The notes beneath the pieces are model-generated. The model did not search any database. It was given only the letters and a program-made list of their open reading frames with translations, and had not been told where the DNA came from. The position numbers were made by a program, and so were the translations under genes. Below are positions 10,176 through 21,610 of a stretch of DNA of 64,000 bases, piece after piece. Origin of the DNA: Papilionanthe hookeriana x Papilionanthe teres (lineage: Eukaryota; Streptophyta; Magnoliopsida; Asparagales; Orchidaceae); contig CM040422.1 in the NCBI GenBank assembly GCA_022702705.1, forward strand, positions 39,641,270 through 39,705,269, written 5' to 3'. How positions within the stretch are numbered: the first letter of the stretch is position 1; every line of letters begins with the position of its first letter.

Positions 10176-12426
10176 ATGGATCAGCTACTCAGCAAAGTTA
10201 GTAGCTTGCAAGAAGAAGACAAGAACATGGAGCCTACAGAAAAGATAAAAAAAACAAAACCCGCTAAAGCATACAAGAAGAGATCTAGCGTAGTGGCAAC
10301 GGTCGACAAAGGAAAACAACCAATGAGGATTCAGCATGAGCAGTTGCCACAGCGAAGACAGCCGAGTAGCCTCGCATACGGTCGACCTCAGCAGCATGGT
10401 CAGCCTCATGCACAACAGAGCAGTCAGTCTAGTCAGCAGTTGAGGTCATACAGGACTGATAGTCGACAGGGTCCGCTAATGTCAGAACTGTTACAAAGGA
10501 ACTACTCCTTCAAAGACGACGTTGTAGCAAAGATGTTCAGGAATTTAATGAAGAAGCCCGAGTTCGGGTAGCCCAAGCCAAAGAAGCCAAAAGAAGTTGA
10601 CAAGAAAAAATAGCCCATTTTCTGCCACTACCACAGGATGCTCAGACACACCATAGAAAGCTGCTTCAGTTTCAAGGAATGGCTCGAGCATAATTACAAA
10701 GAAGGGAATGTAACAATACCAAAGGAATACTTGAAGGAACCTGATAGAGGTTCTATAAACGTGATTTCAGCCAAGGCAATCTCTCTGATTAACCTATATG
10801 CTAGCAAAGGCGGCTGGAGAACAATTTGGAACGAGCTTAAGAAAGTCCTGGACAAGATCTAGTCTACTCGAAGAGAGCTCTTGTCCGGTTCTACTCCAGC
10901 CTAATCCAAGATTAAGACTTTGCAGAGGAGGCCACCGAGATAAGAATGGAGAAAGAAGTGAATCGTGAATGAAATTAAGGATGATAGCGAGAAGGGTAGG
11001 ATAGAGGTTGCCCCTATTAGATTGGTTATTTCGGATTCTGGGGTGAAACCCCTCAAACCCCTGACTTTGTAACATTACCTTTATGCCCCTCCAAGGTCTC
11101 ATAATGATAATATAAATGATGTTGGATACGTTCTTACTGTCTCTAGTGATGACGTAACTATTCACAACCTCTCTAACCCCAATTTTGATTCCCAAAATGA
11201 TCCTCAAATCATGATTATTCCTGATGAGAATGTAGACGAAAATGAAGGGAATGTTGATAACACCAGCTACGACACCACCGGAAGCTAGGAGCCAGTCCTC
11301 GAATTCAAAGGTAGTCCGCTTGCCATAAACATGGACTTTTCAGATACAGAAGAGCCACATATAGTAATAGAAGGATCTCTAGGTGCAGAAGAAGAAATAA
11401 TGGAATTACACTTAAGAAGTGGCTAGGTGTTACCGCCAAGAACAGCTCTAATGGATAAAGAAAAATAGGTAATCATTCAAGAAAAAGTATCTCCAGCAAT
11501 AGAAGAAGTACAATTTCAAAATGAATTTGAAGATTCAAACAAAGTGGATTACAATGTGCTAGCTCTTCTCAGGAAGTTACCAGCTAAACTAAGCATTTAC
11601 GACACTTTGATCCTCTCGAAGGAGATGAGAGAAAATCTGATCAAGGCTCTACTTGATCCGGATATTTTCTTAGCACAATTGGCTTGCACATCCTTAAACG
11701 GTGTTTGCACTTTGAAAGAATATCCTAGTGTAACCTTCACCGATGAAGATTAGCTACTCAGAACAGCCGATCACAACCATCCACTCTACATTTTTATCAT
11801 CATCGGCATGTTCATATTTTCTAGAGTGTTAGTAGATCCTAGAGAGTCACTCAACATAATGACTGTACGGACATTAGCTTACTTGGACATCGACACTCGA
11901 GAACTTTCTATGTATAAAATTTTGCTAAGAGGATTCAAATAGAAAGTAGAAAGAGCCCTCAGATCTATAACGCTACAAATGAAAGTTGGAAATCTACTAA
12001 CAAATATAAAATTCCATATCATCGATGTGGATACATCGTTCAACACCCTACTTGCTCGGCCGTGGCTTCATGTATACAACTTGGTCCCGTCGTCACTTCA
12101 CCAATGCATCAAGTACTAGAAGGATGGAAAAGAACATTACATTAAAGGAGATCTACAGCCATTCTCAATACATGAAGTAGGCATCTACAAAAAAGCTGCC
12201 TACTACGCTTTCCCAAAGAGAACAATACTGTCAAGAGAAATTACGAAAGTAAAGCTAAAGATTTAGAAGAACAATGAGAACTAGACCATAAAGCTCTAGT
12301 TCAACGATCTCCCACCAATCCTTCACAAAGAGTTGGTGGAGGTTCTTTTAGCCCACACATCCGACGTCGAAGCCGAGGACCTGGTCGAGGAAGAACTCAC
12401 CATGTTATTGAACGGACGAAGCTGAC
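10176..12426 (+). pseudogene. Element B gag C-terminus and protease
   Basis: One reading frame with many stops but no detected frameshift. In order: gag C-terminal part; a zinc knuckle of C-x2-H-x4-H-x4-C form (CHYHRMLRHTIESC, about 10623-10664); a linker with HLRSG; the pre-protease segment VDYNVLALLRKLPAKLSIYD; then the retropepsin region. The active site reads VLVDPRESLNIM, where D has VLVDPGASINIM, so the D-x-G-A-S motif is destroyed. It ends at a stop just before the D insertion. B is clearly dead, but its zinc knuckle is intact. Confidence 0.8.
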
Positions 12427-12428
12427 GA

Positions 12429-12433
12429 TCAGC
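12429..12433. repeat. Target-site duplication of D, left copy
   Basis: tcagc, repeated exactly at 59910-59914 on the other side of element D. Five bp is the usual gypsy integrase duplication. Confidence 0.9.
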
Positions 12434-14459
12434 GGTACGGCTTATTTTTTAATTTAAATTTGAAAAGTAGTATTTGATTTTGAAAATAATTTTAAACTTA
12501 AAAATTTTAAGATATGAAAATCAAACTGATCTCACATCCCGAATAGTTTATATAAACGAGCACCACACCACAAACCGTGTATCTATCCCGAAGAATAGAC
12601 ACACTGTTTGGTGAGGGGGCTTGATTAAATAAACTAGAAGATTTGTGACATCCGTTTGGTCTATGAACCAATTTTATAAGCCGACAAATTCCCCTGCTTA
12701 ATATGAAAGCATTAAACAGGGTTTATATTACCTGGGTTCTTAAAATTCCCTATAAGGGTAAGCCCCTATAGTTAATTACATTTTAAGTGACAAGAATCAC
12801 CTAAGAAAACTCTCGATAATAATCAGTAGTTTTGCTCTCAAGAATTTCAAAGTTTAAGTTTTCAAAGGATTGAATTTTGGAATTTCAATAGGGAATGGAT
12901 CAAATTTGGAACATTTTATTTTTGGAATTCAAAGGAAGAAACGTAGGAGGATTCACAGATTCGAAGCGAAATTCGGTAATTTCCCGACTATCCTATTGTT
13001 TGGCTTGAATTTAGGAAGGCCCTAATGTTTATTTAATGTTTTGATCTTGCCAATTTTTAATTAATTAGGACTTATATTCGTATGATGTGATCACACAAAT
13101 AGCCTCGAAGATGTGAGGGTTTATGTCTTATCGGATGACTACCTCGGAATCCTAAGACCGGTTAGGGCTTAATTTGCAATGCAAATGCCTAACAAAAGGT
13201 TGAGGATTTATGTTGCACTAGGCAAACTACCTCGAAGTCCTATGGTTTGGTTATTTAATTCTAAGAAAGTTTTGCTGAAGTAGACTCCGATTTTGCTGAT
13301 GACGATGGCCGTGCTGCCCACCATGCTCCGAGCTCCTTGTTGTTGCAAAGGGTTTAGTTATAGAAGGTGAAAATCAAGAGATGAGAAAAGTGCTCTAGTT
13401 TAGAGAAGTCTTAAAATCTAAGTGTTTTTTAGTGTTTTAGTTAAAAAAATCTTAAAGTTGATTATAACAACACCGGTTAAGATCCCACGGTTCCATCCTT
13501 CCGGCATCGTTATTTTTATCGGATTCACTTAGTCCAGATGAATTTGCTAAACTCAACTAAATGAGTTCCACACTTTCATTTAGACCGTGGCAAATCCCGT
13601 TAGCAACACGTAGGTTACATCATCCGAGGTATTCCCGATCATCCAACAAGATGTTTTAATTTAGTTGCAATTGTAGTTTTGTGTTCTGTTTGTGATTAAA
13701 TTTTGAGTTATTTTATATTTTTGAAATATTGTGGCAGTGATTTTATCTTGTAATGATTTTTAATTTAGTTTTGGTTTCAGTTTTAGGGACTATCCGAAAG
13801 GTTTTGGTTTTCATGCAACAGTTGTTTATCATGCAAGAAAAGTAAAGTACATTTGCAATAAAATAAATTGCAATAAAATAAATGCGTACCTGGAGGGTCT
13901 TCCCGTCATCCCAAGCTGCACTTAAAACACATATTAAGGCATTTAAATATTTCATCAAGTACTTAGGTAAAGCTAAGGGAAAGGTTTTGGTTGTCTACCA
14001 AAGTCCTAATCCTTTAGCTAGTCATCTCCTATGACGTCTAGGTTCTTGTGTTTTGGTTTAAGGACGATTTTCTTCATCAAAAAATAATTAAGTTCAATTG
14101 TTCTTATAAATATCCTATCATATTGAGGAAGTGTTTAAGATGAGTCTTAAACATCTTTTCAATTCCTCTAGGATTATTTTAAGTCTAAGAGAATTTAATT
14201 ATACAAGTGAAATTAATCATCTAGGAGTTTAAATTTTGTTATCTTGCTCAGTGAATTAGGACGTTTGAATATCTTATAAGTGAAGTAACACTTCATTTAA
14301 TACTCCATTTAGGAGTTATGACAACGAGAGCTTTTAAGGGCAAATTGATGTTTAAGTGATTTGTGATTTAATTTAATTTTAAGTAATGGGTTTAAGTTTG
14401 GAATAGTATCCAGGTTATTTTAGATTTATTTTGAATTCTTTTAGGTCTTAGGTGATATT

Positions 14460-14730
14460 ATATTTAATTTAATTTAATTTTAATTTTAATTTAATTTAAT
14501 TTGGTTTAGTTTTAATTTTAATTTAATTTAATTTTTTTTATTTAATTTTAATTTTATTTTGACTTGATTTTAGTTTTTTATTTAATTTAATTTAACTTAA
14601 TATGTTTTAATTTAATTTAATTTTATTTAATTTAATATGTTTTAATTTAATTTAATTTAATTTAATTTAATTTAATTTAAATTTAATTTAATTTAAATTT
14701 AAATTTTAATTTAATATTTTATTTTTTATG
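14460..14730. repeat. TTTAA-rich tract in D 3' LTR
   Basis: Imperfect runs of taattt/tttaa units. Counterparts are at about 28790-29190, 42005-42410 and 54490-54770, of differing length. Confidence 0.85.
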
Positions 14731-17390
14731 TTTTAAAGATGATTTAATTTAATTGTTAAAGTATTAATTTAATTGAAATTTTGGAAGGATTTAATTTAAA
14801 TGTTTTAACTTTAATTTAATTTAATGATTAAGTCTTTTAACATTTTAAATCTCGACTTTGGATCATCATTTTAATTAGGAATTAAATGTTATTGAGGTGA
14901 TTAATTTAGGGATTTTTAAATTAAAGAATAAATCTCTTCCTAATAACATCCCTATTTTAATAATTCCAATTTTTCATTATTCTTCCAAATTTAATTAATT
15001 ATTTAATTAAGATTTATTTTAATTATTTTCAAATTGTTAGGTAGGTTTCCACCCTTTAATTACCTAAGTTTCAAACATCCAAAAATCAACTTAGTATCAA
15101 ATATTATACCCACCCTTGTAATTAAACCTAAAATTTTTAATTATAGGTTAAAATTTTAATTACCATTTTGCCCTTTAAACTTACTAATTTCATAACTCAC
15201 TAAATTGAGCTCAAATGAATATGAAATTTTTATGTGACTTCATTCACATATCAATCAAGACATTAGGGGAGATAATGTGATTTTTCTGTATTTAATTTAT
15301 TTATGTAATTATTTTTGGTGGAAAATAGGGATTTTCAAGGTAAATTCAATAACATGACCAAGGGAAAGTTTCTATCCTTAAGAAAATAATGGGACATTCC
15401 TAATGACCAAAGGACCGCTTGGACCAATTTTGGTGATTTTTTTGAATTATATTTTTTTTATTATAATTATTTTGAGTTTTGGAGTATTAATTAATTTAAA
15501 AATAAAAAAAAGATTGAAAAATGAATTTTATATTTTTCAAAAATCTCTCTGATATCAAGGAAACCAGAGAACCAATTTTTATAATTTTCTGATTTTCTTT
15601 GATTTATTAGAATTATTTTAGTGGAAATACTAGAAAATACATTTTTTAATTTTAAAATTACCTTAGGGCTTTAAAACTTAACATCTCATCATAGAGACTT
15701 AAGAAAAATATGGGGTTTGTTCCTAAGTGATTAAAATTCAAAATGTGACATTTTGGTGAATTTTGTTATTTTTGTGATTTTTATTATTTTTTAATTATTA
15801 AAAATATTAAAATAATGCAAAAAATCAACTTTTTTAGAAAATTGTAACTTTAATTTTCTTAAATTCCCCTGATATCAGAGAGGCTCCAAACCCAATTTGG
15901 TGAATTTTTGAAAAGTATTTAAAAGTTATGAATTTTTAAAGTTTAAGTTTGGCTAAATGGCTTAATCAACCCATTTGATAGGGCTAACCAAGTCCAATTG
16001 ACTTCAAACTTTTATGGTGGGTTCCCCTGATCCTAAAGGTCAGTGGAGAATTGATTTTAAGTCAATTTGTGTATGATTAGCTCTAATTAATTAAGGTTCC
16101 ATTTTGGGTGTTTAAGCCAATTAGGGTTATTCCAAGTGAGTTAACTAAAAACTTATTTTCCCTAGGGTCCTCTGGTCATAAGAAACATCATCAAATTTTC
16201 CTAGAATTTATTTCTCAACATGCTAATTATTGGAATTAAAGTACTCAAAACAGCAACATAAATTTGAAAAATTAATAACTTCTCATAGGGATGGATGGCC
16301 TCTGACCTTGAAAAATTCAAGGAATGTTCTCAAGTTCAGAGGCTTCAAAAGCCCTATGGTCTCATGCCATGGTGAATTTCCGATATGCATGGAGAATTAA
16401 AACAATGCAGAGAGTAAATAAATCATTAAAAATAAAATACTTAATGAAATTAAATGATTTCTTTTCCACATTGTTCTCCTCTGTTCACTGAGCAAGAGGG
16501 TATTTTTATTTTATTTTTAGGATTTTTCTACACAAAATTATGAATATTCAAAGTTCTGGGTATTTAATAAATAAGAAAATGCCTATTTTTCTATTTATCC
16601 GAATCGGCGCTGCGTCAACCTTAGCATCCCCGAACAACCACGCGACGCTTTCTGGTTTGACTCCGCCATCTGACTCAGCGCTCCAGGGGCCCGCTGCATC
16701 GTTCCATCTCCTCATACGACTCAATCTGGATCGTCCACCCGCGAGTGTATCAAATGGACGACATCCGTTCATCGTCCCCAAGCCTCCTAACCCGAGAACC
16801 GTTCACACTAAATCCTTAATATCTCAATCAATACTTAACGGATTTTGGTGTTCTTGTGCTCTATGGATTTGTCTTGAAGAGACGAATACATCTATACGGT
16901 GATCATGCATTGAAATTAAAGCATTTGAAATAGACAATCTCCAGAGGCTCGGGATAAAGAGTTGGCTCATACCTTAGCTAAGAGAAGTGTGGCTTCAATC
17001 TGAGGGTTGTGTCACCTTCGATTGAGTCCAAGTAAGCTCCAGATGAAGTCTCCTGGCCTGGTGAATTGTCCAGGTATAATTTTGACCAACCCGATTTCAA
17101 CCTTTGGAGTCTGGAACAGACGGGTGGCCTGGAGAGGGGGGCTTTCACTGGGGAACTCCTTCTCTTGGTCTTGTGTAGTTGTGGGTGAGTTTAATTTAAC
17201 TTTGGTGGAGGATTTGGGAGTGTCCTGTTCTGGCCTGAGAATTGAGCTCCAAATTGAGCTCAATTTGTGGGGATTAGGGTAAGAGAACAGTGGGGATCAA
17301 ATGCTCTAGGTGTGGGGGAGAGTATGGGGTGATTTTGGCGGAGTTTCCTTAAGGTTGGTTCAACACTTCTTCATGGCCGAGAGGGGTGAG

Positions 17391-17399
17391 GTTTAAATA
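17391..17399 (-). promoter_or_regulatory. Candidate LTR TATA box (D 3' LTR)
   Basis: Minus-strand TATTTAAAC, about 2.39 kb from the LTR start. The same nonamer is kept in all four LTRs at 2.27-2.45 kb even though C and D differ nearby. Confidence 0.5.
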
Positions 17400-19787
17400 G
17401 GAGAGGCTGGGGGCCTCCCAGGGGGAGTTAGGGACTGGGATCAGCTGCTCTTGGCAAGGGAAGAACAGCTGCAATGGCCACTCGGGCATGGGGCAACTCG
17501 AGCAAGGGAGAATTTCAATGCTTCGGCTCCTTCCAATATCTCGGCCATGGCGTTTTCCGGCGACCTGGTGGCTGGCCGACGAGCATGAGTTACCATCTCG
17601 ACCGTGGAGGTCGTGGCTTGGCAATGGTGAAGTCAATTGGGTTTGGACATGTGTAAAGGTGTTGGATCAAAGTGGCATGAGGGGCATGGCTATTTTGGCT
17701 CTAAATGGGTCAACCCAACCTTTTGGGCTAGGTGCACCACCCAAGACTTGGTTTGGGCTAAAGAGAAAGTTATTTGGCTCAGCTTGACTAGTGGGGTCAA
17801 GTCACAATCCAACTACAATTAGAATTAAACATGGTTTAGGGGAGACATGGAAATGGTTAATCACCTTAAGGGAATGTGGAAAGGATCTCCTCCTTTTGCC
17901 CAATGTAGTAAGGTTACATGTGAAAAACTCACATGGCTTGCATGTGGCTTAAGAGTGGCTTCATGGCTTATATATGGCTTGGGAAAGTGGGCTTGGTTTC
18001 ATGAAAGTGGGTTTAAGGAATTTTGGTGTTTTAGTGGACAAATTTCGTGAAGCTTGATTTGGAACTATTTGGTCATTGATTTTGGAACTTAGGAAGTGTT
18101 TTAAATTATGGGTATGATGAGAGAAATTTCATGTGGGCTTTTGGAATAAGTTTTGCGCTTTTAAATTTGTTTTGGGTGGGTTCTTTAGGAAGGTTTAAGA
18201 AAATGGGCTTTTTAAGCTTGGAAATAAATTGGTGGATGGGAGATTTGTAAAATTTTGCTCCAAATAATTGTTGGGTTTGGTTTAGGGATGTGTCATGAGT
18301 AATTTGAAACAAATTTGAGGTGGTTTGGGTTTGAATTGGGTTGAATTTGGGCTTTTTGGTACAGTGGCCAATGGTCGGCCAAATTGGGTTAACTTGGGCT
18401 AATGTTGGACTAATGTTGAAATTGGTGTGAAATTAATGTTGAGAAATGTTTGTAGGGCTGTTTCAAAGCGGTGTCAACTTTGGTTGGGTTTGGATTTTGG
18501 GGTTTAGGCCCATTTGGTTTAGGTTTAGGTGTAGGCCCATGTAAGGAGTTTTGGCTTTGGGTTGAATTTGAGTTGGGTTTGGGTTCAAATTTTGGGCAAA
18601 TCATGTTAGTGTTTTGTTTGTAGGGATGTTAGGGAAGGTTTAGAAAAGATTTGGGGTTAATTGGGGTTGAATTGGGTTAGTTTGGGCTAAGTTTGGGTCA
18701 TGGGTCCAAATTGGGCTTTAAGGTCAAAAGTGAAATTGGATTCAAATGCCAATCAAATTGGGCTTGGATTTGGTCTAGATTGGTGTTGGGGATATTTAAT
18801 TGAAGTTTAGAATTGAATTGGACCAGAATTTGGGTCAATTGGGTAGGTTTGGTTTGACATTGGGTTTACTTTGGGTTAAAATGGGTCAAATTGGGGATTT
18901 TGACAAAAGTGGGCTAAATTGACAAAATTGGCCCATGGTGTAGTTGAACAAAATTAAATTAGGAATAGTTGGGATTTTTTGGAATTTTTTGGGAATTTTT
19001 AGAAATTTTTGGATTTTTGGGTCAAGAGGGGCATTTTGGCAATTTGGAGGGTATTGGGGGTATTTTCTGGAATTTTGGGTATTTTGGGTAAAAATGGTCA
19101 ATTTGAGTGGTGGGAGAATGTTTAGGATTGATTTTGAAGAATTTGGATGATTTTGGAGAATTTTGGAAAATTTAGGTAATTTCAAGTGTTTTGGGTAGGC
19201 TAGGCGGGTCCGGGGTCCCGGGAGTCAAAAATTGAAAATTTAGAAAATTGAAGATTGGGTAAATGTAAGTGGAATGAAATCATTTTGGTTGAGCCATGAA
19301 GCCATATCAAGCCCACATGAGCCATGAAGGGACTCATTTCGAGGCATTCACTATGTTGTTCCTAACCCTCTCGGCCCAAGGGCTTAGGGGTTAGGGACCA
19401 TCCATGTGAATCACCTTCATGAGTCGGGAGTTCAAGTTGGGTATGGGTGTGGTTTTAGGAGGTGTGTGAAAGTGTAATGTATAAGTGTAGTGTGTGTGTA
19501 AGTCGAGTCCTCACCGCACCGAGGCCACCTGTGGGCGGTCCCAAGGCCAAAGAGTCCTATAGGAACTCATCCTTTAAACTTCCACATTTGATCTCAACCC
19601 TCTAGGTGATTAGGGGTCTACAATCAAGTTTGGGGATTTTGCAAGGAGTTAAGAAGTGGTTTGAATTTCTAAGTGGTGGGTCCCAATTCTAATCCTCTAG
19701 GATAGTCAAAGGAAAAGCCTAAGGCTAGACCCTGAGTACTAAAAACAAAAAAAGGAAGAGAAGACCTCATCAAAAATGAGGTCAACA

Positions 19788-19804
19788 AATGGACCCCCAA
19801 TAGG
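19788..19804 (-). other. Polypurine tract region of D
   Basis: The minus strand reads CCTATTGGGGGTCCATT directly before the LTR start TGTTGACC. C has the equivalent CCTATCGGGGGTCCATTT at 37448-37464. This G-run is the best candidate for the plus-strand primer site. It is also complementary to a leader segment (see findings). Confidence 0.7.
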
Positions 19805-21610
19805 CGTGGTGAGCTGACGGAGCACACCGCGCGTATTGGTGTTGACCGAAGCGATCAACAAAACCAACACAGAAGTCTAAGTGACAAACTTGGGACGAGT
19901 AGAAGAGTTTCCGCTGGGGAGTGTCAAGTATATCTCCGAGACCGGAGATTCCCGAACTCTCGCCTGGGAAAGGAAAAGGAGGTGAATCCCAAATCACATG
20001 ATCCGGGGAATTTCGATTTAGATTTCATTTTGTTTCAGTTCAAGTTTTGATGTGTGAGCTCAGATTTTAGTTTAAGTTTCAATTTAGATTGAAGTTTTGT
20101 TAAAATTAATTTGAAGGGATTTGAACTTGAAATGAAAATTGGAATTTTGTAGTTTTAGATGTAACATCTTCAACCTCGAAAGAAAATTGAATTGATTGGA
20201 TTGAACCATTACAATGAGGAAAGATCTAAGAGCAATGCAGTATTGGATGTAAAATCCTTAACCTCAATAGCTTGATTTTGATGTATTTCATTGCGATAGG
20301 GAAAGAACCTAAAGCAATACAGTATCGGATGTAAAATCCTCAACCCCAAGAATTTGATTTTGATGTATTTCATTGCAATAGGGAAAGAACCTAAAGCAAT
20401 GCAGTATCGGATGTAAAATCCTCAACCCCAAGAATTTGATTTTGATGTATTTCATTGCGATATGGAAAGAACCTAAAGCAATGCAGTATCGGATGTAAAA
20501 TCCTCAACCCCAAGAATTGGATTTTGATGTACTTCATTGCAATAGGGAAAGAACCTAAAGCAATGCAGTATCGGATGTAAAATCCTCAACCCCAAGAATT
20601 TGATTTTGATGTATTTCATTACAACAGGGAAAGAACCTAAAGCAATGCAGTATCGGATGTAAAATCCTCAATTCCAAGAATTTTATTTTGATGTATTTCA
20701 TTACAATAGGGAAAGAACCTAAAGCAATGCAGTATCGGATGTAAAATCCTTAACCTCAAGAATTTGATTTTGAATGGTAATTGATTTGCAAAGATTTGTA
20801 GTGTTGATTTGAATAGTGTGGAATTTTGGTGTTTCGAGAATTTCATGAAAGTTGTAAAAGATTTTTGTGAAAAGAAACAGATTAGGAGGGAATATATAGA
20901 TGCTACATATCCCATTCAAAAGAGTTGATCGAAAGTTGCTGGTTTGTATTGGATACAATTCCTCGCCATCACATCCGAATCGAAAACCTCGTGGCTCCAT
21001 GTCTATGGAATCGACCGCTTCCATCCCAGACAAGGGAGATAGTAGAACAAATTGGATTTCATATTTGGAATGTTGAGTTTGAATCTGATTGAGATTTGTT
21101 TTGAAATATGGAAGGTTGAATTTGATTGAGATTTGATTTAAAATTTGGGTTCATTTTGTTTGTCCTTTAATGATTCAAATTTATTTTATCGTTCATTTAA
21201 TGTTCATGTGAATTTGGCGTTCATCATTTTTTTTATTTAGGTTTTTAAGGAAAGTTTTCTTTTATTCTTTTTGTTTCTTTTCTGTTCTTTGTTCGAAGTT
21301 CATTTAACTTTAATGGCGTTTCCCAGTCAATTTGCACGAAAGAGGTGAAGGCCAAAATGTGACATGGTCACTTTCATTCCAATCATCTTGAAGATACATC
21401 ATACAACTCGATCTGGAATACATCTCATACAATCCATGTAGACTCAAAATGGACTATGTATGATCTTTGTCGATCCATCCAAAAAAAGCCATCTGTCAAA
21501 AATCCATGTCTGAATTGTGAGGTACATGGTCAATAACATTACCTTCCAATCCATCCTTAGCAAGGTTGTCGTATGGATTTACGTTGGAGGTGTGATATCT
21601 TCCATGTAAC
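19805..21610 (-). other. Element D 3' untranslated region
   Basis: About 1.8 kb between ORF3 and the 3' LTR without a gene. The part next to the LTR (to about 20000) is conserved with C 37255-37464. The rest holds the 82-bp tandem repeats and AT-rich sequence. The minus-strand ORFs at 20637-21033 are translations of the tandem repeat. Confidence 0.8.
20160..20775 (-). repeat. 82-bp tandem repeat, about 7 copies
   Basis: The phrase cagtatcggatgtaaaatcc and its variants recurs at 20237, 20319, 20401, 20483, 20565, 20647 and 20729, exactly 82 bp apart, with adjacent cattgcaatagggaaagaac. Copies differ by only a few bases. Confidence 0.95.

Larger units (their letters stand above)
10156..12433 (+). 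mobile_element. Element B, left part (Ogre/Tat-like)
   Basis: Plus-strand gag and protease sequence homologous to D and C, cut on the left by element A and on the right by element D. The first recognisable codons (QLLSKVSSLQEED) align with the KLLCKAGSLQEEA stretch of C's gag, so A entered in the C-terminal half of B's gag. B continues at 59915. Confidence 0.8.
12434..19787 (-). mobile_element. Element D 3' LTR (7354 bp)
   Basis: Near-identical over the stretches I compared with 52462-59909. On the minus strand it begins TGTTGACCTC at 19787 and ends GCCGTAC plus one altered base at 12434 (the partner ends TACA). Inside are an AT pentanucleotide-like tract (about 14460-14730), a GC-rich island (about 16590-17650) and a long stretch rich in TTGGG-type words (about 18300-19190). 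No protein gene is supported; the 120-aa ORF at 16540-16902 recurs in the partner LTR only because the LTRs are duplicates. Confidence 0.93.

Noticed and set aside
16540..16902. 120-aa ORF in D's 3' LTR with a similar ORF at 56600-56962
   Set aside because: The two LTRs are copies of each other, so shared openness is not independent evidence. The equivalent region of C's LTRs is different and there is no recognisable domain.
17349..17787. Possible captured host exon in the GC-rich part of D's LTR
   Set aside because: Overlapping ORFs on both strands with no family resemblance and poor conservation between the two LTRs point to GC-rich non-coding sequence.
18886..19185. Pro/Asn/Lys-rich ORFs in the LTRs (also 24890-25096, 38106-38312, 59079-59291)
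   Set aside because: They arise from low-complexity TTGGG/CCCAA-rich LTR sequence, change between copies and lack start context or homology.
12434..19787. Four 7-kb repeats read as a segmental duplication or palindromic satellite
   Set aside because: TG...CA ends, PBS and PPT next to the inner edges, and two perfect 5-bp TSDs identify them as two pairs of LTRs.
20637..21033. Minus-strand ORFs of 92 and 104 aa sharing the ending DFTSDTALL
   Set aside because: They are translations of the 82-bp tandem repeat; the shared ending reflects the repeat unit.
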